Source: Holacanthus passer (Eukaryota > Chordata > Actinopteri > Pomacanthidae). Taken from it: a stretch of 64,000 bases of DNA. A program made the translations under genes and the position numbers. Positions within the stretch are counted from its first letter, which is position 1; every line of letters starts with the position of its first letter. The notes under the pieces were generated by a model. The model searched no databases, had not been told where the DNA came from, and worked only from the letters and a program-made list of their open reading frames with translations. The DNA is taken from positions 6,076,001 to 6,140,000 of the forward strand of contig JAFREQ010000030.1 in assembly GCA_025331565.1 (NCBI GenBank), given 5' to 3'. Below, in pieces: positions 49,701 through 61,277 of the stretch.

Positions 49701-52700
49701 GTTGCCTGCCCTCTCTTTTGCTCGACATTGTACTGTATACACACCGAATACACACACACATACACCATCAATGACAGTCAACAAAATGTGTATACTACAA
49801 ATAATAGTTCATATTGTGTAATTACTTTTTTTTTGTTTCCGTAGTTTGAATCCACATGCTGAAACACACACCTGGTTTAATGTTCTGAAATGAAAAACAT
49901 TAAACACACATTATATCTAATTTGTGTTGATTTTTTTTTTTATTAACTTGATTAAAAAGTGCATTGTTCCTTTAATCCTTATTTATCTTATTGCTCTGTG
50001 TATATAATGGATTTTTTTTTAGCTGTGTATACAGTACCTTGACCTGGTGAAATAAGTGAGCAAACTTAAATGCAGTTGTACATTGTAACATATGCTTGCT
50101 TTGCTCAACATGGCACTACTTTGTGACATTTTTGCCTTTCCAAAAAACCTTCTCATCTATTATCACACACTGGCAAAAAACCAAGACCCTCCAAGTTTTT
50201 ATTATCTAAAATAAAACTGCAACAGTACACTTAATTTTCCCACTGATAACTAGAAGAGGCACAAATACAGTAATTGTAAAATGGTATACCCCGACTTAAT
50301 CCTTAACATTTTAATGGAATGATACGTTTCACCAAAAAAAAATAAATAAATAAAAAAATGGACATTATTGCCACTCCATGTGGTGATGATGGATTTCAAA
50401 CCCACTCTACCCAAGCAGTCAGACCACCTTCCTTTCTTTAAAAAGAAAAACACATTACCTTCCCTTATTCTGCCCCCCTTATAATTTTCATACACTCAAT
50501 GATAATCAATCTGATTATGAAAATGAATGCGAAATGTTTTAGTGTGATCACATAAAAAAATGTGTCTTAGGATCATAATTCTCAGTCATAAAAACAGCGA
50601 ATGTGTCTGAAAGCTTTATGGGTTCTCGGTTGCATCCAAATTTAGTGTTTTACAATATGTGTTGTCACAGTGTAACAAATTATTGGAAATGACTTTTGGA
50701 GCAAAATGGCAATGAACCAATTCAATCAAGTCAAGGAGTGAGAATGCATATATATTCATGACTTTCCTTTGTTTGTTTCCTCAATAACCGAATAAGAAGA
50801 AACAAAACCACAGTAATTGTTTTTGTGGTGAGATATATTTGTACACGGCAGTGTTTGCAAATGTGCTTACCATGAGGTGCAGAATACATTTCTTTTCTCT
50901 AACCAACCAATTAATCACAAAGCCAAAAATCATTGTCAAGGCAAGAAGTGTAAAGTGAAACTCTGCCATCCACTGGGAAGTTTAGAGGGTTTCAGAGGAC
51001 ATTAATAACAGGAACTGTTATAGATGTCCTGCAGAGGACCCATAAGGCCATTCCAGCAACAATCTGTTTCCTCTGTGTCAGGTGAAAATATTAAATTGAG
51101 GAGATTAATCTCTGCTGTCTGGAGCACTAAGGTTTGGTTCGCCTGGTTTGTGTTCGGCCACAATTCTATAAGCAGCAAATACATGAATTAAATTGCCAAG
51201 CGTCACTCATGTTCTGCACTACTTTTAAGTCATTTTTTATTCAGGGAAGCTTCTGTGACAACTCATCTGTTCTCTCAGCAATGCCTCATGAAGTTCCACG
51301 CATTGATAACTGTTGTCCACTGAGCAGCAAGATCATTCATGTTTACTGTTCAGTAAAACCAGCAAACCACTGCTCGCGAGGCTGCTTCTCCATCATGCAA
51401 ATGTTGCAAAAGATTCCAGTCACAAGCTCCAGGTTTATGCATGTATGGATTATACAAGCCTAAAAGCTAGGGAGGATTTTATGTAATGCTGCACCTGTGC
51501 TATTAGCCAAAATCACAGTGGACTAATGTCTCTCATCACCACTGATGTGAAATCTGTAAATTCATCCCTTTTACCCAACTCATATTCCTGTGTTAGGACC
51601 AGGGCCATACCAGGCAGGAGTCCAGAGTGGAAAGCCACACCACCACTTCTGCCCTCCCACAACTCCCACCATTGAGAAAGTCTGTGAAATTAATTTTTGA
51701 AATAATTTTTTTTTAAATTTGTGTGTGTGCGTGGCTGGCTCTGTTCAGGCAGCAGCACACTCTGCTCCACACACTCTTATTCAGTGTCTTTGTATTGGGC
51801 ATCAATCTCGTGATCGTGTTTCTTGTCAAAATAATGGACTTGAAGCATAAATAAATGCAGGTCGTCACGGCTGAAACGTGAGCCTGCGCAGAGCTAGTGC
51901 AGGCAGCTGCATAGATTAAAATGAGAGCATATCTGTTGTGTGAGACATGCAGAGTCGGAAGGTCATAGGGTAAGCTAACGTTTCCATAGAGAGGTTATGA
52001 TTTATTACAAACCATAACACAACTGTGATATAGACCCAAATACAACACATACTTTTGCAGTTGTTTTGATGAATGAATGCAAATTTAGTGTAATCAGTAA
52101 CATCAGCATTACTCTGAACATACAGTAATATTATAATATTAATATATGTTACTTTCAAATGACAGGAACTAGTTATATGTAATACATTACAGTGTGAAAG
52201 AAACTTGCCCAACACTGATCACAGAATGAAAACTCAACCTTTCTGCACAGTGTATACTACATACCTCCAGGTTGCTAAAAAAAAATCCCAGAAAAGACAC
52301 ACAGGGCATGACCTGAGTGTCCTCAGTATCCCCTGGTTAGAAATATTTTGGAAGGAAATCCTCTCAAGACAGGAAGTGACACTGAGAGGAAAATATAAAG
52401 TATCTCCTAAACAACAAACTGTGAGTGCTCCCTTGAGAGATACCCACATTGAACATTATTGCTGCATTTTTCTTTCTCATGTTTTTGGTGCTTTGCTGTA
52501 AGTTCACAGAGGCCTGGACAGGTCGAGGAGGACCACTTTCAAAGGGCCCATTAGCCTTTCAGGGAATCAGTGTTGGGTCTGGTGAGTACTCACTGAGACA
52601 TTTATATTACATTACTGAAAGCTACCGCACACTCCTCCAGGATCTGTAAATATAATAACACCTGTAAACGATGGCTGTGTTTGTCACAGTGGAGAAATAT

Positions 52701-52854
52701 GACTTGTCTTGTGTTTGTCTTTATTCGTTGCTACAGTATGTGAAAATTGTTTGATTCAAAAACGAGGATGTGACTTTGAGTAAACCTCTCATCACTCCAC
52801 TTGACTTGCTGCTATTCAATCTCAGGGCATGACGACATTGTAGTGTAAACTAAG
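46703..52854. other. Intergenic, no gene recognised
   Basis: 6.1 kb without a convincing exon. Bases 49090-49440 are GC-richer with overlapping frames on both strands, but no motif or splice framing. The frame at 52449-52649 only looks like a signal peptide because it begins at a TTG. Bases 47446-47475 hold a short tandem copy of 'aaaattcaatgttga'. Confidence 0.5.
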
Positions 52855-53790
52855 TGAGGGCTGGTCATGACACTTTTAATCTTAGACCCCTACCAGTTTG
52901 TGTATGAAAATGATAGAGGCGCTGATGATGCTTTAAGCATCACAACACACTTTCTAAAGCACCTTGAAAATCCTACAGCTTATGGGAGACTACTGTTTAT
53001 GGACTTAAGCTCAGTAGCTAATACTGTCTTCCTTCAGACCTTGTTAAACAAACTGAAACAGATGGAGCTAAATCCCTATATAATCTTATAGTACCATACA
53101 TTCTCATAGAAAGATAACAACAGGTGAATGTCAGCTCAGCTCTCTGTGACATACAGGCTATATGTACTGGAGCTTCTTAAGGCTGTGTATGCTTCCCCTT
53201 CTTTTCACATGATACACAAATGACTGTAGAAACCAGTACACAAATAACGACATTATAAAGTTTTTGATGACACAGCCAGACTCAGTTTAATGACAACACA
53301 CTCAAACTGCGTGTAAGTCAAAGACAGAAGAGGTTGTGCAGTGATGTGAGGGACACAACTTTATGTTAAACATAAAAAATAAACTGAAGAAATGGTCTTC
53401 AATCTCAGTTGTATTGGGGACACAGCCCAGATTTAATCAATGCTGAGAGCAGGTGAGTATTTAGATTTTCAGTACAATGGGCCCATCAAGTGGAATATGT
53501 TTGTTCATGAATAAGTCAGCATCTGCATTTTCTGTGAAGACTCAGGGTCCATGGAGGAGATAGGATCATGATGTTATTGCTCTACAGGCCAGATACTGAA
53601 TCAATTTTCCATTATGGCATTACAACATGGTTTGGTAAGCCTGTCCATCAAACTCAGATCAGAACTCCAAAACCCAGGAGGTATTTAAGGAGACAGTGAG
53701 GAAGCAGGGTCTCAAAACAACCTGTGACCCAAACCACATCCTTCACGAAAAGGATGAGCCGATGCCTTCGGGTTAACAAACTGTGAGTCA
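52855..53790 (+). mobile_element. L2/Rex-group LINE relic, RT domain to C-terminus
   Basis: Frame 52867-53091 reads LDPYQFVYENDRGADDALSI and RLLFMDLSSVANTVF, the L.P.QFAYR..RST.DA and FIDYSSAFNTI motifs of jockey-group RTs. Farther on DDTARLSLM at about 53265 is the remnant of the FADDT catalytic block. ESIFHYGITTWFG at about 53600 and the closing DPNHILHEKDEPMPSG at about 53725 are the usual post-RT blocks. Many stops and indels make it non-functional. Confidence 0.82.
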
Positions 53791-53864
53791 AACAGGTATA
53801 CATTTTCTTTATTTCCTCTGTCAATCAAAGTACTGAACAGTAAGAGATGAAGTGCGTGTGTGTT

Positions 53865-54190
53865 TTGTTTTTATATCCTGGTGGGGACTTTAACCTGACT
53901 ACACACCAACCCATGGGGACATCCTGTCACCATGGGGACAAAATTGAGGTCCCCATGGGTCCAGACTGTTTTTTGAGGGTTAAGACTAGGTTTTAGGGTT
54001 ACAGTGTGATTAAGGGTAGGGTTAGGGTAAAGGCTGGGGCTAGGCATTCAGTTGTGATGGTTAGGGATAGGGTAAGGGGCTAGGAAATACATTATGTCAA
54101 TGGATTGTCCCCATGGGGATAGTGAGTCGTGAAACAAGTCTGTGTGTGCGGGTGTGTGTGTGTGCGGGTGTGTGTGTGTGTGTGCGGGTG
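53865..54190 (+). repeat. Teleost repeat with GGGGAC blocks, TTAGGG-like core and GT-rich tail
   Basis: Starts with 'gtttttatatcctggtgggg', has repeated 'catggggac' words, a degenerate ttagggtt/agggtta region (53975-54080), a closing 'gtccccatggggatagtgag', and a GTGTGCGG-type tail at 54139-54190. I know this as a dispersed fish repeat often placed between GT tracts. The telomere-like words are part of the element and do not mark a chromosome end. Confidence 0.7.
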
Positions 54191-55499
54191 GGGTCCTATT
54201 GCTGTGCCTTTTTTTTGATGTGCAATATTCTTGGTGTGTATGTTCTGGTCTTTGTAGATCTCGGTGTGATACTGTATGTTAACTGGAGTTTGATTTTACA
54301 TGCGTGCTGCTACATCGAGTGTGTTTCTCGCAAACGCCCAAGACAAATTTGTCCTCAGGGAGACAAAAATCTCATCCATTATGAAGAATAATCTAACAGT
54401 AAGAAATGATTTGATTGTTATTCCCATGATCTCCTTCCACCACTATGGCCGTGTGTAAGCGAGCAGCCTGGAATATTTCAAAGATCCTCAAGCCAGAAGG
54501 TGGCCTGTATTTAAGCTTAAGTCAATTTCTGCATCTGTAAAGTGCAATATTCAGCCACCAGCCCTGCATTCTGCGCTGGAGCCAAACATTATGCTGATTA
54601 ACTGGTGATAACGATGCCACTTTCGGTCATTTGCACGACATCTCACAAAAATATGTGCAGTGTTAAAAACTTACTGTTACAAGTAGCCTCGTCTAAATCC
54701 TTGGTTATATGGACGACATACTGGAAAATACTCCAGGAATTCTATATGTCTCCATAATTTAGCTACATGCTTTACAAACTTCACATTGTTGTCGTAGAAA
54801 GGACTGTAATTGCTCGTATAGGTGAGTGTGTTTGCTTGTGGTTGTGCTTCCTTACAAAGGAGATGCACATAGCCAGCAGAAGGATTAAACCAACAAATCC
54901 TGAAACTGTTCCAGGACCAGCACCCAAAGTGAATTATCTGCATGGGGACAAAAATGAGAACAATGACTTACAGAAAAAGAAAGAAACAAAGAAACAAAGA
55001 CAGATTTAGATAATGATCTAAGAATGAAACATGAAGAAAGAAGAGAGACAGAATAGGATACAATAAAACACAGCTCACCTTCTTCAGCTGGCAGTTCTGT
55101 GAGTGAAGAGTTAAAGGTAGGTAGAAAGGAGGGAGGATGGAGAAAAAGAAACACAATTACATCATCATCACTGGCACAATTATAAATGACCATGCAGAGC
55201 AGTGATCAGTTATTTTTCCTTCCTCGGGCATTTGGTGCATATGAGCTTTTTTGTGTTTTTTTTTCTGCAGAACTAGATTGATACTGTGGTTGCTAATTCT
55301 TGAACATGCCTTTTACTCACTAAATTTTACTGACTATATAAAAGATGACATTTTTAAACAAGGTATGACTTTGACTTCTCCAGCCACAGGCATTTATGTT
55401 TCCTGTAGCTGGTGATTCAACTATGGCCCGTGCTGGAATTAACTACTTACATTTAGTCAAAAGTTTAAAAAATAAAATGTTTTCTTTCTCTTGTTTCCT
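54191..55499. other. Intergenic, with weak - strand exon-like sequence at 54.8-55.1 kb
   Basis: No established gene. On the - strand, 55096-55079 is an 18-bp segment between a strong pyrimidine tract with cacag and a gtgagc donor, and 54937 starts a segment after ccatgcag. The latter also contains a membrane-helix-like reading in another frame. See findings; not called as a gene. Confidence 0.35.
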
Positions 55500-55577
55500 A
55501 CGCCGTTAATCATCTCATGACCCCTCAGGTGTATGTGACCCTCTGAAAGGGGCCAAACCCCAGGTTGAGAACCACTG
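55500..55577 (-). repeat. hAT-like MITE end (CAGTGGTTCTCAACCTGGGG)
   Basis: Read on the - strand from 55577, the sequence begins CAGTGGTTCTCAACCTGGGG, a typical Charlie/hAT terminus, and continues through 'ggtcacatacacctgagg'. Related to 40120-40406. Confidence 0.65.
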
Positions 55578-55589
55578 GACTAATCTAAC

Positions 55590-55785
55590 TTAACTGAAAC
55601 TAGTTTTACCTCGACCAGCTACAACAGCAAAATGCTGTTATTACATGGGGCAAATTTACTACATGCATTTAGCTAATTATACTTCTTTCACTTCTTTTAC
55701 TTGTAATGAAGTATTTTTGCATTGTGATATTGGTGCTTATCCTTAAGAGTCTGAGTGCTTCTTTCACCACTGATTATTGCTGTAT
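55590..55785 (+). repeat. 'AGTAC' MITE 3' half
   Basis: Blocks 'cgaccagctacaacagcaaa', 'cttttacttgtaatgaagta' and the end 'cttctttcaccactg' match the 3' half of the common teleost MITE with CAGTGGTGGAAG-type ends. It abuts the hAT-like end at 55577. Confidence 0.7.
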
Positions 55786-56119
55786 TTATTCTCAGTGTTT
55801 AGTGAGTGTTACTGTAGATAACAACACCATTATTTCCATCATTAATATCTTGCTATTCAAATACTGAAAATGACTGAGCTATATAATAATAACTAATTGC
55901 GTCACAAATATGGTGTGTGTTGGCTAAAAGTTGAATATTGAATGCTTTGAAATTTCAATAGTTTCATACACATATTATGTGAGATTGTCTTGTTTTATGT
56001 GTAATCAAAGATATGGTCATAATGTGTTTTCATTCATGTATTTTTTATCCTACAACATTAAGGTTTTAGTTGCGAAACATATAATTAGTTCATAAAATGT
56101 GTTATTTTCTTGATTAAAC

Positions 56120-56212
56120 AACACAACAAGAAATAAAGCACTTTTTTATTACAGTATTCTTATGGTGTACTAATGACTTAAACAACCGATCTGAGTACTT
56201 TTTCCACCACTG
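56120..56212 (+). repeat. 'AGTAC' MITE 3' terminus, second fragment
   Basis: Ends in 'gatctgagtactttttccac' followed by cactg, the 3' terminus of the same MITE as 55590-55785. The upstream part is strongly diverged. Confidence 0.65.
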
Positions 56213-56329
56213 GTGTGAGCTTTCATAGTTACTCAATTTTGTCAGTTTATGACACATTAAGGTGTATTTCCATTGTTTTTTGGTTTTCTATGCCACCAAA
56301 GCAATCTATAACACTTGGCATATTAATAT

Positions 56330-56425
56330 GTACATGAAAATATTTACATGCTTTTTTTTCATTTGTGGTTTACATGAACATTTTCACGTGTGTGTACATG
56401 AAAATATTTACATACTTTTTTTTCA
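56330..56425 (+). repeat. 32-bp direct duplication, 64-bp period
   Basis: 'gtacatgaaaatatttacat' plus gcttttttttca at 56330-56361 recurs at 56394-56425 with one difference (g to a). The spacer repeats a diverged version ('tacatgaacattttcacgtg'), so the original unit may have been about 30 bp in three copies. Confidence 0.85.
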
Positions 56426-57109
56426 GTTGTTGATTTTCACATTTGATTTCATCACCAGCTGTGTTACATACATCTACTGAGAATAACCCGCAGATCACAA
56501 CCATACAAAGCTGTCAGCTTCCAGTTTCTTCTAGTAAAGCAGCTATTTCTCTTCCTTCCAGCAGCTTGCACAAGCTGTTCATGTATACTGTCGCTTACAC
56601 GTCCAATTAGACTGTTGGAAGACTGTAAACACGTGTACTTACAGTGCTGCTGAATTGGTAATCAATTAAATTGTTAGAGAGATGTATAAATTGTAATGAA
56701 AGAAGCCACGACTGTTGATCAGTTGCTCATGTGACGTCAGACCCCCAAAAGATTCATATGCACCTCCTCATGGTGGAATCAGCCTCCAAGTCGTGCTGTT
56801 GAAGATGCCAACATAATTTGTGCTATTAATTTTTTAATACTGTCTATACCAGGGAAAATAAGCATTGCATTCGCATTGGTTGTTGTTACTAAAATGACTT
56901 ACATTTTCTTGACAAGTGACCTGGAGATGATGTGAACAATGTCTGCGCTCTCTTAGAAGCAAGCGTGAGAGTGGCTCCAAACCCCCAAAAGGGAGCTCCA
57001 GGTGGACGGTGATAAAGTGTGACGATGGGGTACAAGTTGGAGCATTGATTCTTTAAGCCAAATCATTTTTAGCTACATGAATATGAATCGAAGAATAGTA
57101 ACATCAGTT

Positions 57110-57450
57110 TGATGGTCCATCATTTTTGTCCAGCCTGAAATGTCTATGCAACTATTGGATGGATTATTCTAAACTTATGTAAAGACATTTATGGGTCGAA
57201 GATGATCAATTATTGGACTTTGGTCATCCTCTGACTTTTCATCTATACGGCCATCAGCACATTAAATTTTCAGTTTGTCCAATAATTTGGTTTACAAAGT
57301 ATGACCAAATACCTGCAACACTAATAACATTCCCATCAGCCTCAGCTGTACTTTGTCTTTTGTCCTATTTAGCAAATGTTGACATGCTAACATACTAAAA
57401 CAACATGGCAAATATGGTTAACATAATGCCAGCTACAACCTCTGTTTATC
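57110..57450 (+). repeat. Teleost repeat family A, + copy
   Basis: Blocks 'caactattggatggattatt', 'cttttcatctatacggccat', 'gtatgaccaaatacctgcaa', 'cccatcagcctcagctgtac' and 'aaatgttgacatgctaacat' appear in family A order. Confidence 0.75.
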
Positions 57451-59154
57451 TTGTTCTGCAGTTATTGGTGCAGTCAGCTGGTCAGTGTTGAAGCCTATTT
57501 GGACTATGAAATGCTCATGTTAAATACACCTCGCGCTGCCTGTGAAACGTGCAGTTCATTGCTTCACTGCGAAGCACTGCAGTGTGTATCAAACACTGTA
57601 AAGACAGTACGTGAGAGATGAAATCCATGACGACACAATATCTCTGTCTTGTGAAAACCAACTTTGATCTGGCATCCATCTCCCCGATCACGCATACGTT
57701 TAACTGCGAGCAAGACAGAATACAAGTGTGCTGTAAATGTGCTGGGTAATTGGTGCGCCATTTTGTCACTGTATGAATTATTCATTTCTGGTTGTTGCGT
57801 CTTCCAAGTTGTAGTTACCTCGTCTAAAACGGTCCAAGGAGAGATTTATCACTTTGCCTGCTGTCAAATGAGAATATATTAAAGTGAGGTTTGTGGATCG
57901 CTTCTGTGATAAATGCCATATTTATAATGCCCTAGGAGAGATGATGGCAGCTGATAATTTGCCTTCTTGATATCTGCCCATATGCTGACTTTGACTCTGG
58001 TTGGCTCGGAGATAGATGTACACAAAAAGGAGAAAGTCTACCAGCAGAACACGGGTGATTGTAAATGAGTAATGGAGGTGAAATTCCACCAAGACAGGAG
58101 GATGTATTGTTTAGGATCAGAACAGAGCAGGCAAGATGCATTTAGTGACTCAACAAAAAATCTAAAGAGAGGGACCAGACATTAATTAAGTCATTTGTGC
58201 TTTCATTTGTCACTGCTGCCTCACAGATGTGGACGTCTTGTTCACCTAAAGGGCATGCGAGTTGAATTTGTGGTGACTAATGAACTGTAATAAAGTTGAA
58301 GTTTGGTGGGAAGTAAGAACTTGTGTTATATTGTTCAGCTAAATTTAATTCATTAAAGTGGAGAGGGCATCTATTTTCAGATGAAGGAGTTGCTTTCCTT
58401 TCAGCAGGGCGCTGCTGCAATGTGTGAATTTCCTAACCTTTAGATAGAACCTAATATGTCTAATTCTTTCAGACATGTCAAAGTGAGCACCATTGACCTG
58501 TTGGTTTTTGACAGTGCTCTGGCCAGATGCCCTTTTGTGTCCACTCATGGCTAATCACAGAGTTCCCACTTTAAGACGCATCTTTGCTTTTCTCTTCGCT
58601 CTCTGACATTTAACCTATCACACACTGACAGACTGGGCTCTTTTTCTGCCCTCTTCACAGTGGAAAATGTCTGCTTTGTCAATTGAAAGTTATTTAAGAT
58701 TCAAAACTGCACTGAGCTGTTTTTGCAGGTGAAACCAAGAGCAGATAATGTATATAGCTCATGTATGGCCACCATTTTCCAGTGCACTCAGGACACACTA
58801 AAGTCAGGTTAAACAGGTACGCAGGAAAATGAAACCAATGTGGAAGAAAAGGTTGAATTCAAAAACACAATCAGGACTGATTTTATTAGAGTGACAACAT
58901 TTTCGAGGAGATAGACCTTAATCAGGTAACAGTTGAATGAATAAAAATCAAAACATCTGTAAAGGAAAAGTTTCAGACATGTTTTTACCTTTTTCTTGAA
59001 AAAATTATATGTATGTTGTCTTGCCATCAACATGACAAGAACTGGCCGAGAAATAGTCTGGCACATAACCCCACACATAAAACCACAAACTGACCTTACA
59101 CTGCAGTCTTTAGTACGGATTTGTGAAATCTAACTTAGTAACCTTTACTGGTGA
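57451..59154. other. Intergenic, no gene recognised
   Basis: AT-rich. Frames at 57515-57785 (-), 57932-58141 (-), 58345-58548 (-) and 58809-59078 (-) have no motif. Confidence 0.5.
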
Positions 59155-59330
59155 TGGTGTGTGGATTTTAACTTTGGACAGAGCCAGGCTGGCTGTTTTG
59201 CTGTTTCTAGTCTTTATGCTAAGCTAAGATAAGCTAACTGACAGCTGGCAGACATGTAAGTGGTGTCCTTTCATTCCAAGTTTTGGCAAGAATGTGAATA
59301 TGCAGATTCCACAAATGTCACCTTTTGTTT
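59155..59330 (-). repeat. Fragment of the AAGGAATAGTTC MITE family
   Basis: Contains 'acagagccaggctggctgtt', 'gtctttatgctaagctaaga' and 'taagctaactgacagctggc', the central part of the family whose short, internally deleted copy is at 31180-31412. Confidence 0.65.
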
Positions 59331-61169
59331 CTGGGTAGCAGGGATACTTGAAATAGACACAAATGCAGACAACAGAGACAGGACTGGAGCAGTTAAATGA
59401 TTTATTAACAACATGAAATACACAACGGGCTTACGGGATGGACGTGTGAGGGTCAGAACCAGAAAGCAAACAAATTCAGAGGGATGCAGGAAAGAATCAG
59501 AAATCCAACAACGGCTGAGGCCCAGGAAGACTGGGCACTGGCTACTGGTCCACCGACATTAATCACTGGCCCACCCAGTGTTATTGTGTTATTTTAAAAA
59601 AAGCAAGTGTTGAGGAAGAAGATAGATCACTGTCTCCATCAACTGAGTCCGCTCAGACCAGTGCTTCGGACTCATTAATGTAAACCCACAAGAAGACTGT
59701 CTGCTTGCTGCCTGGCTCCATTGCTCACTTCCAGTCAGCCTGATGAGGGTTTACCCAGCAATTTATCTGCAATGGATGAACCACCTACACAGTCTAATTT
59801 GAAGCACTGTCAAGAATGGAAAATGAAGGTGCTTCTCATCGAAGTGGTATGGACAAATTTAGATCGAAAATTATAAATCGGAGTTTAAACCAAAATCAAT
59901 CAATTTAGTTTAACTAGAATTTTTTGAAATGGAAATATGCACCAAATAAATACTACACTATACACAACTAGGAATTCATTGGGGTTAGCATTACCAGAAT
60001 TGGTAATTAGAATTGTGCAGAATATCATTTTAATTTTAAAAAAATGGCTAACCATTGGAATGATGGAAATGATAACTTGCATGGGCACAGATAGAAAGTG
60101 AGCTTGCTGCCCCCTTTGGGTCAAAAGAGGCATTGTCACATAAAAGTGCACAAAGCACAAATACCAGCTCGATTCAAGAAGACATGGATAAAAGTTCATA
60201 AGCTATTACGTCTCTCTCAGTATAAGCAAGGATATCCCTCAATTTGGAACAATTGATCAACTCAAAAAGAAAAGCAAATTCTCCTTCATTTACCTACTGT
60301 AATGTGTTGTCTCATGTTGCATTACACCTTTGTCTATAAAGTGGAATATCTAATAATAAAAAAAAAAAAAAAAAACTTGAATTACAAGCAAATAAGGGGG
60401 TGTGGACAAAAGTACTCATTGACTGTTGAGTTGTTGAGATTAAAACGGACCTCAGTGTATCCATGATGTCATTACCCGTCTCACCAGCCTGGTCCTCTTC
60501 TTTTTTGAAAAGGAACTCTGTGACTCTCTGGACTATGATGAGATCATCTCTATATTCAGCAATAATCCCAAGTGGATTTTTTGTAGGCCCTGAAAACAAT
60601 AAAAGTAATCTTGTCGATTTATTTATTTTTCACTCCTTCATATTTGCTATCAGGGGATTTCACATTAAGTAATGGTGTGTTGTGTATTAACAGAATGGGC
60701 TAAATTGCTATTAATGACTTGCTCATTTTTTTCACACATTAGCTAAATTGATATATAAATATACAGATTTCTCTGTATGTGGTTGATTTAATAGAAATAA
60801 AATCACTTCTTTATTCAAACAATGCTCGGTTGGGTGTTTTAATGCTTTGATTTGTGTAAACAGCATTTCCTGTTATTCATGAGTTGACCATGGGACTGAA
60901 ACAACAGCGGCTGTAATGAATGTATGGGATATGTGACATGTGTGATTTCTGTCTGATGGATGCAATGTCATGCCGTCCTTCTCTGCTGTTCATGTTTAGT
61001 TGGCACCTTGTGCAATAAAACAGTTTACAGTGTCATGCACTGTGGAGCTGATGTGCTGCCGGTTCTACCAGTGCAAATAAACTTCAACGAATACGACATA
61101 ATAGACAGGTTGTTGTCTAAACTGTCATAGATTGAGCTCTTTTGGTTGAGCATGTCGTATAGGCAGTTG
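59331..61169. other. Intergenic, with weak - strand exon candidate at 60485-60589
   Basis: No established gene. Contains a 19-A run at 60358-60376 and 'ggcccacccagtg' words at about 59568 that also occur in the hAT end at 61170-61277. A splice-framed 105-bp open segment at 60589-60485 (-) is described in findings. Confidence 0.4.
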
Positions 61170-61277
61170 TAAAGTGATACCTTCTTTAAGTTTTTAGAAG
61201 AAGGTTTTTTTGGGAAAAGATGGCCCACCCACTCTCGTACTGGCCCACCCAAAATACAATTTCTGCCTACGCCACTG
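61170..61277 (-). mobile_element. hAT terminus fragment (CAGTGGCGTAGGCAG end)
   Basis: Read on the - strand from 61277: CAGTGGCGTAGGCAGAAATT, then 'ttgggtgggccagtacgaga' and 'gtgggtgggccatctt'. CAGTGGCGTAG is a familiar hAT terminal inverted repeat, and the duplicated 'gggtgggcca' words are the typical subterminal motifs. No matching second terminus or 8-bp duplication was found, so it is a truncated or rearranged copy. Confidence 0.6.

Noticed and set aside
52449..52649. Frame that looks like a secreted protein with signal peptide
   Set aside because: The frame starts at TTG. The first ATG is inside the hydrophobic run, and there is no upstream promoter or downstream exon.
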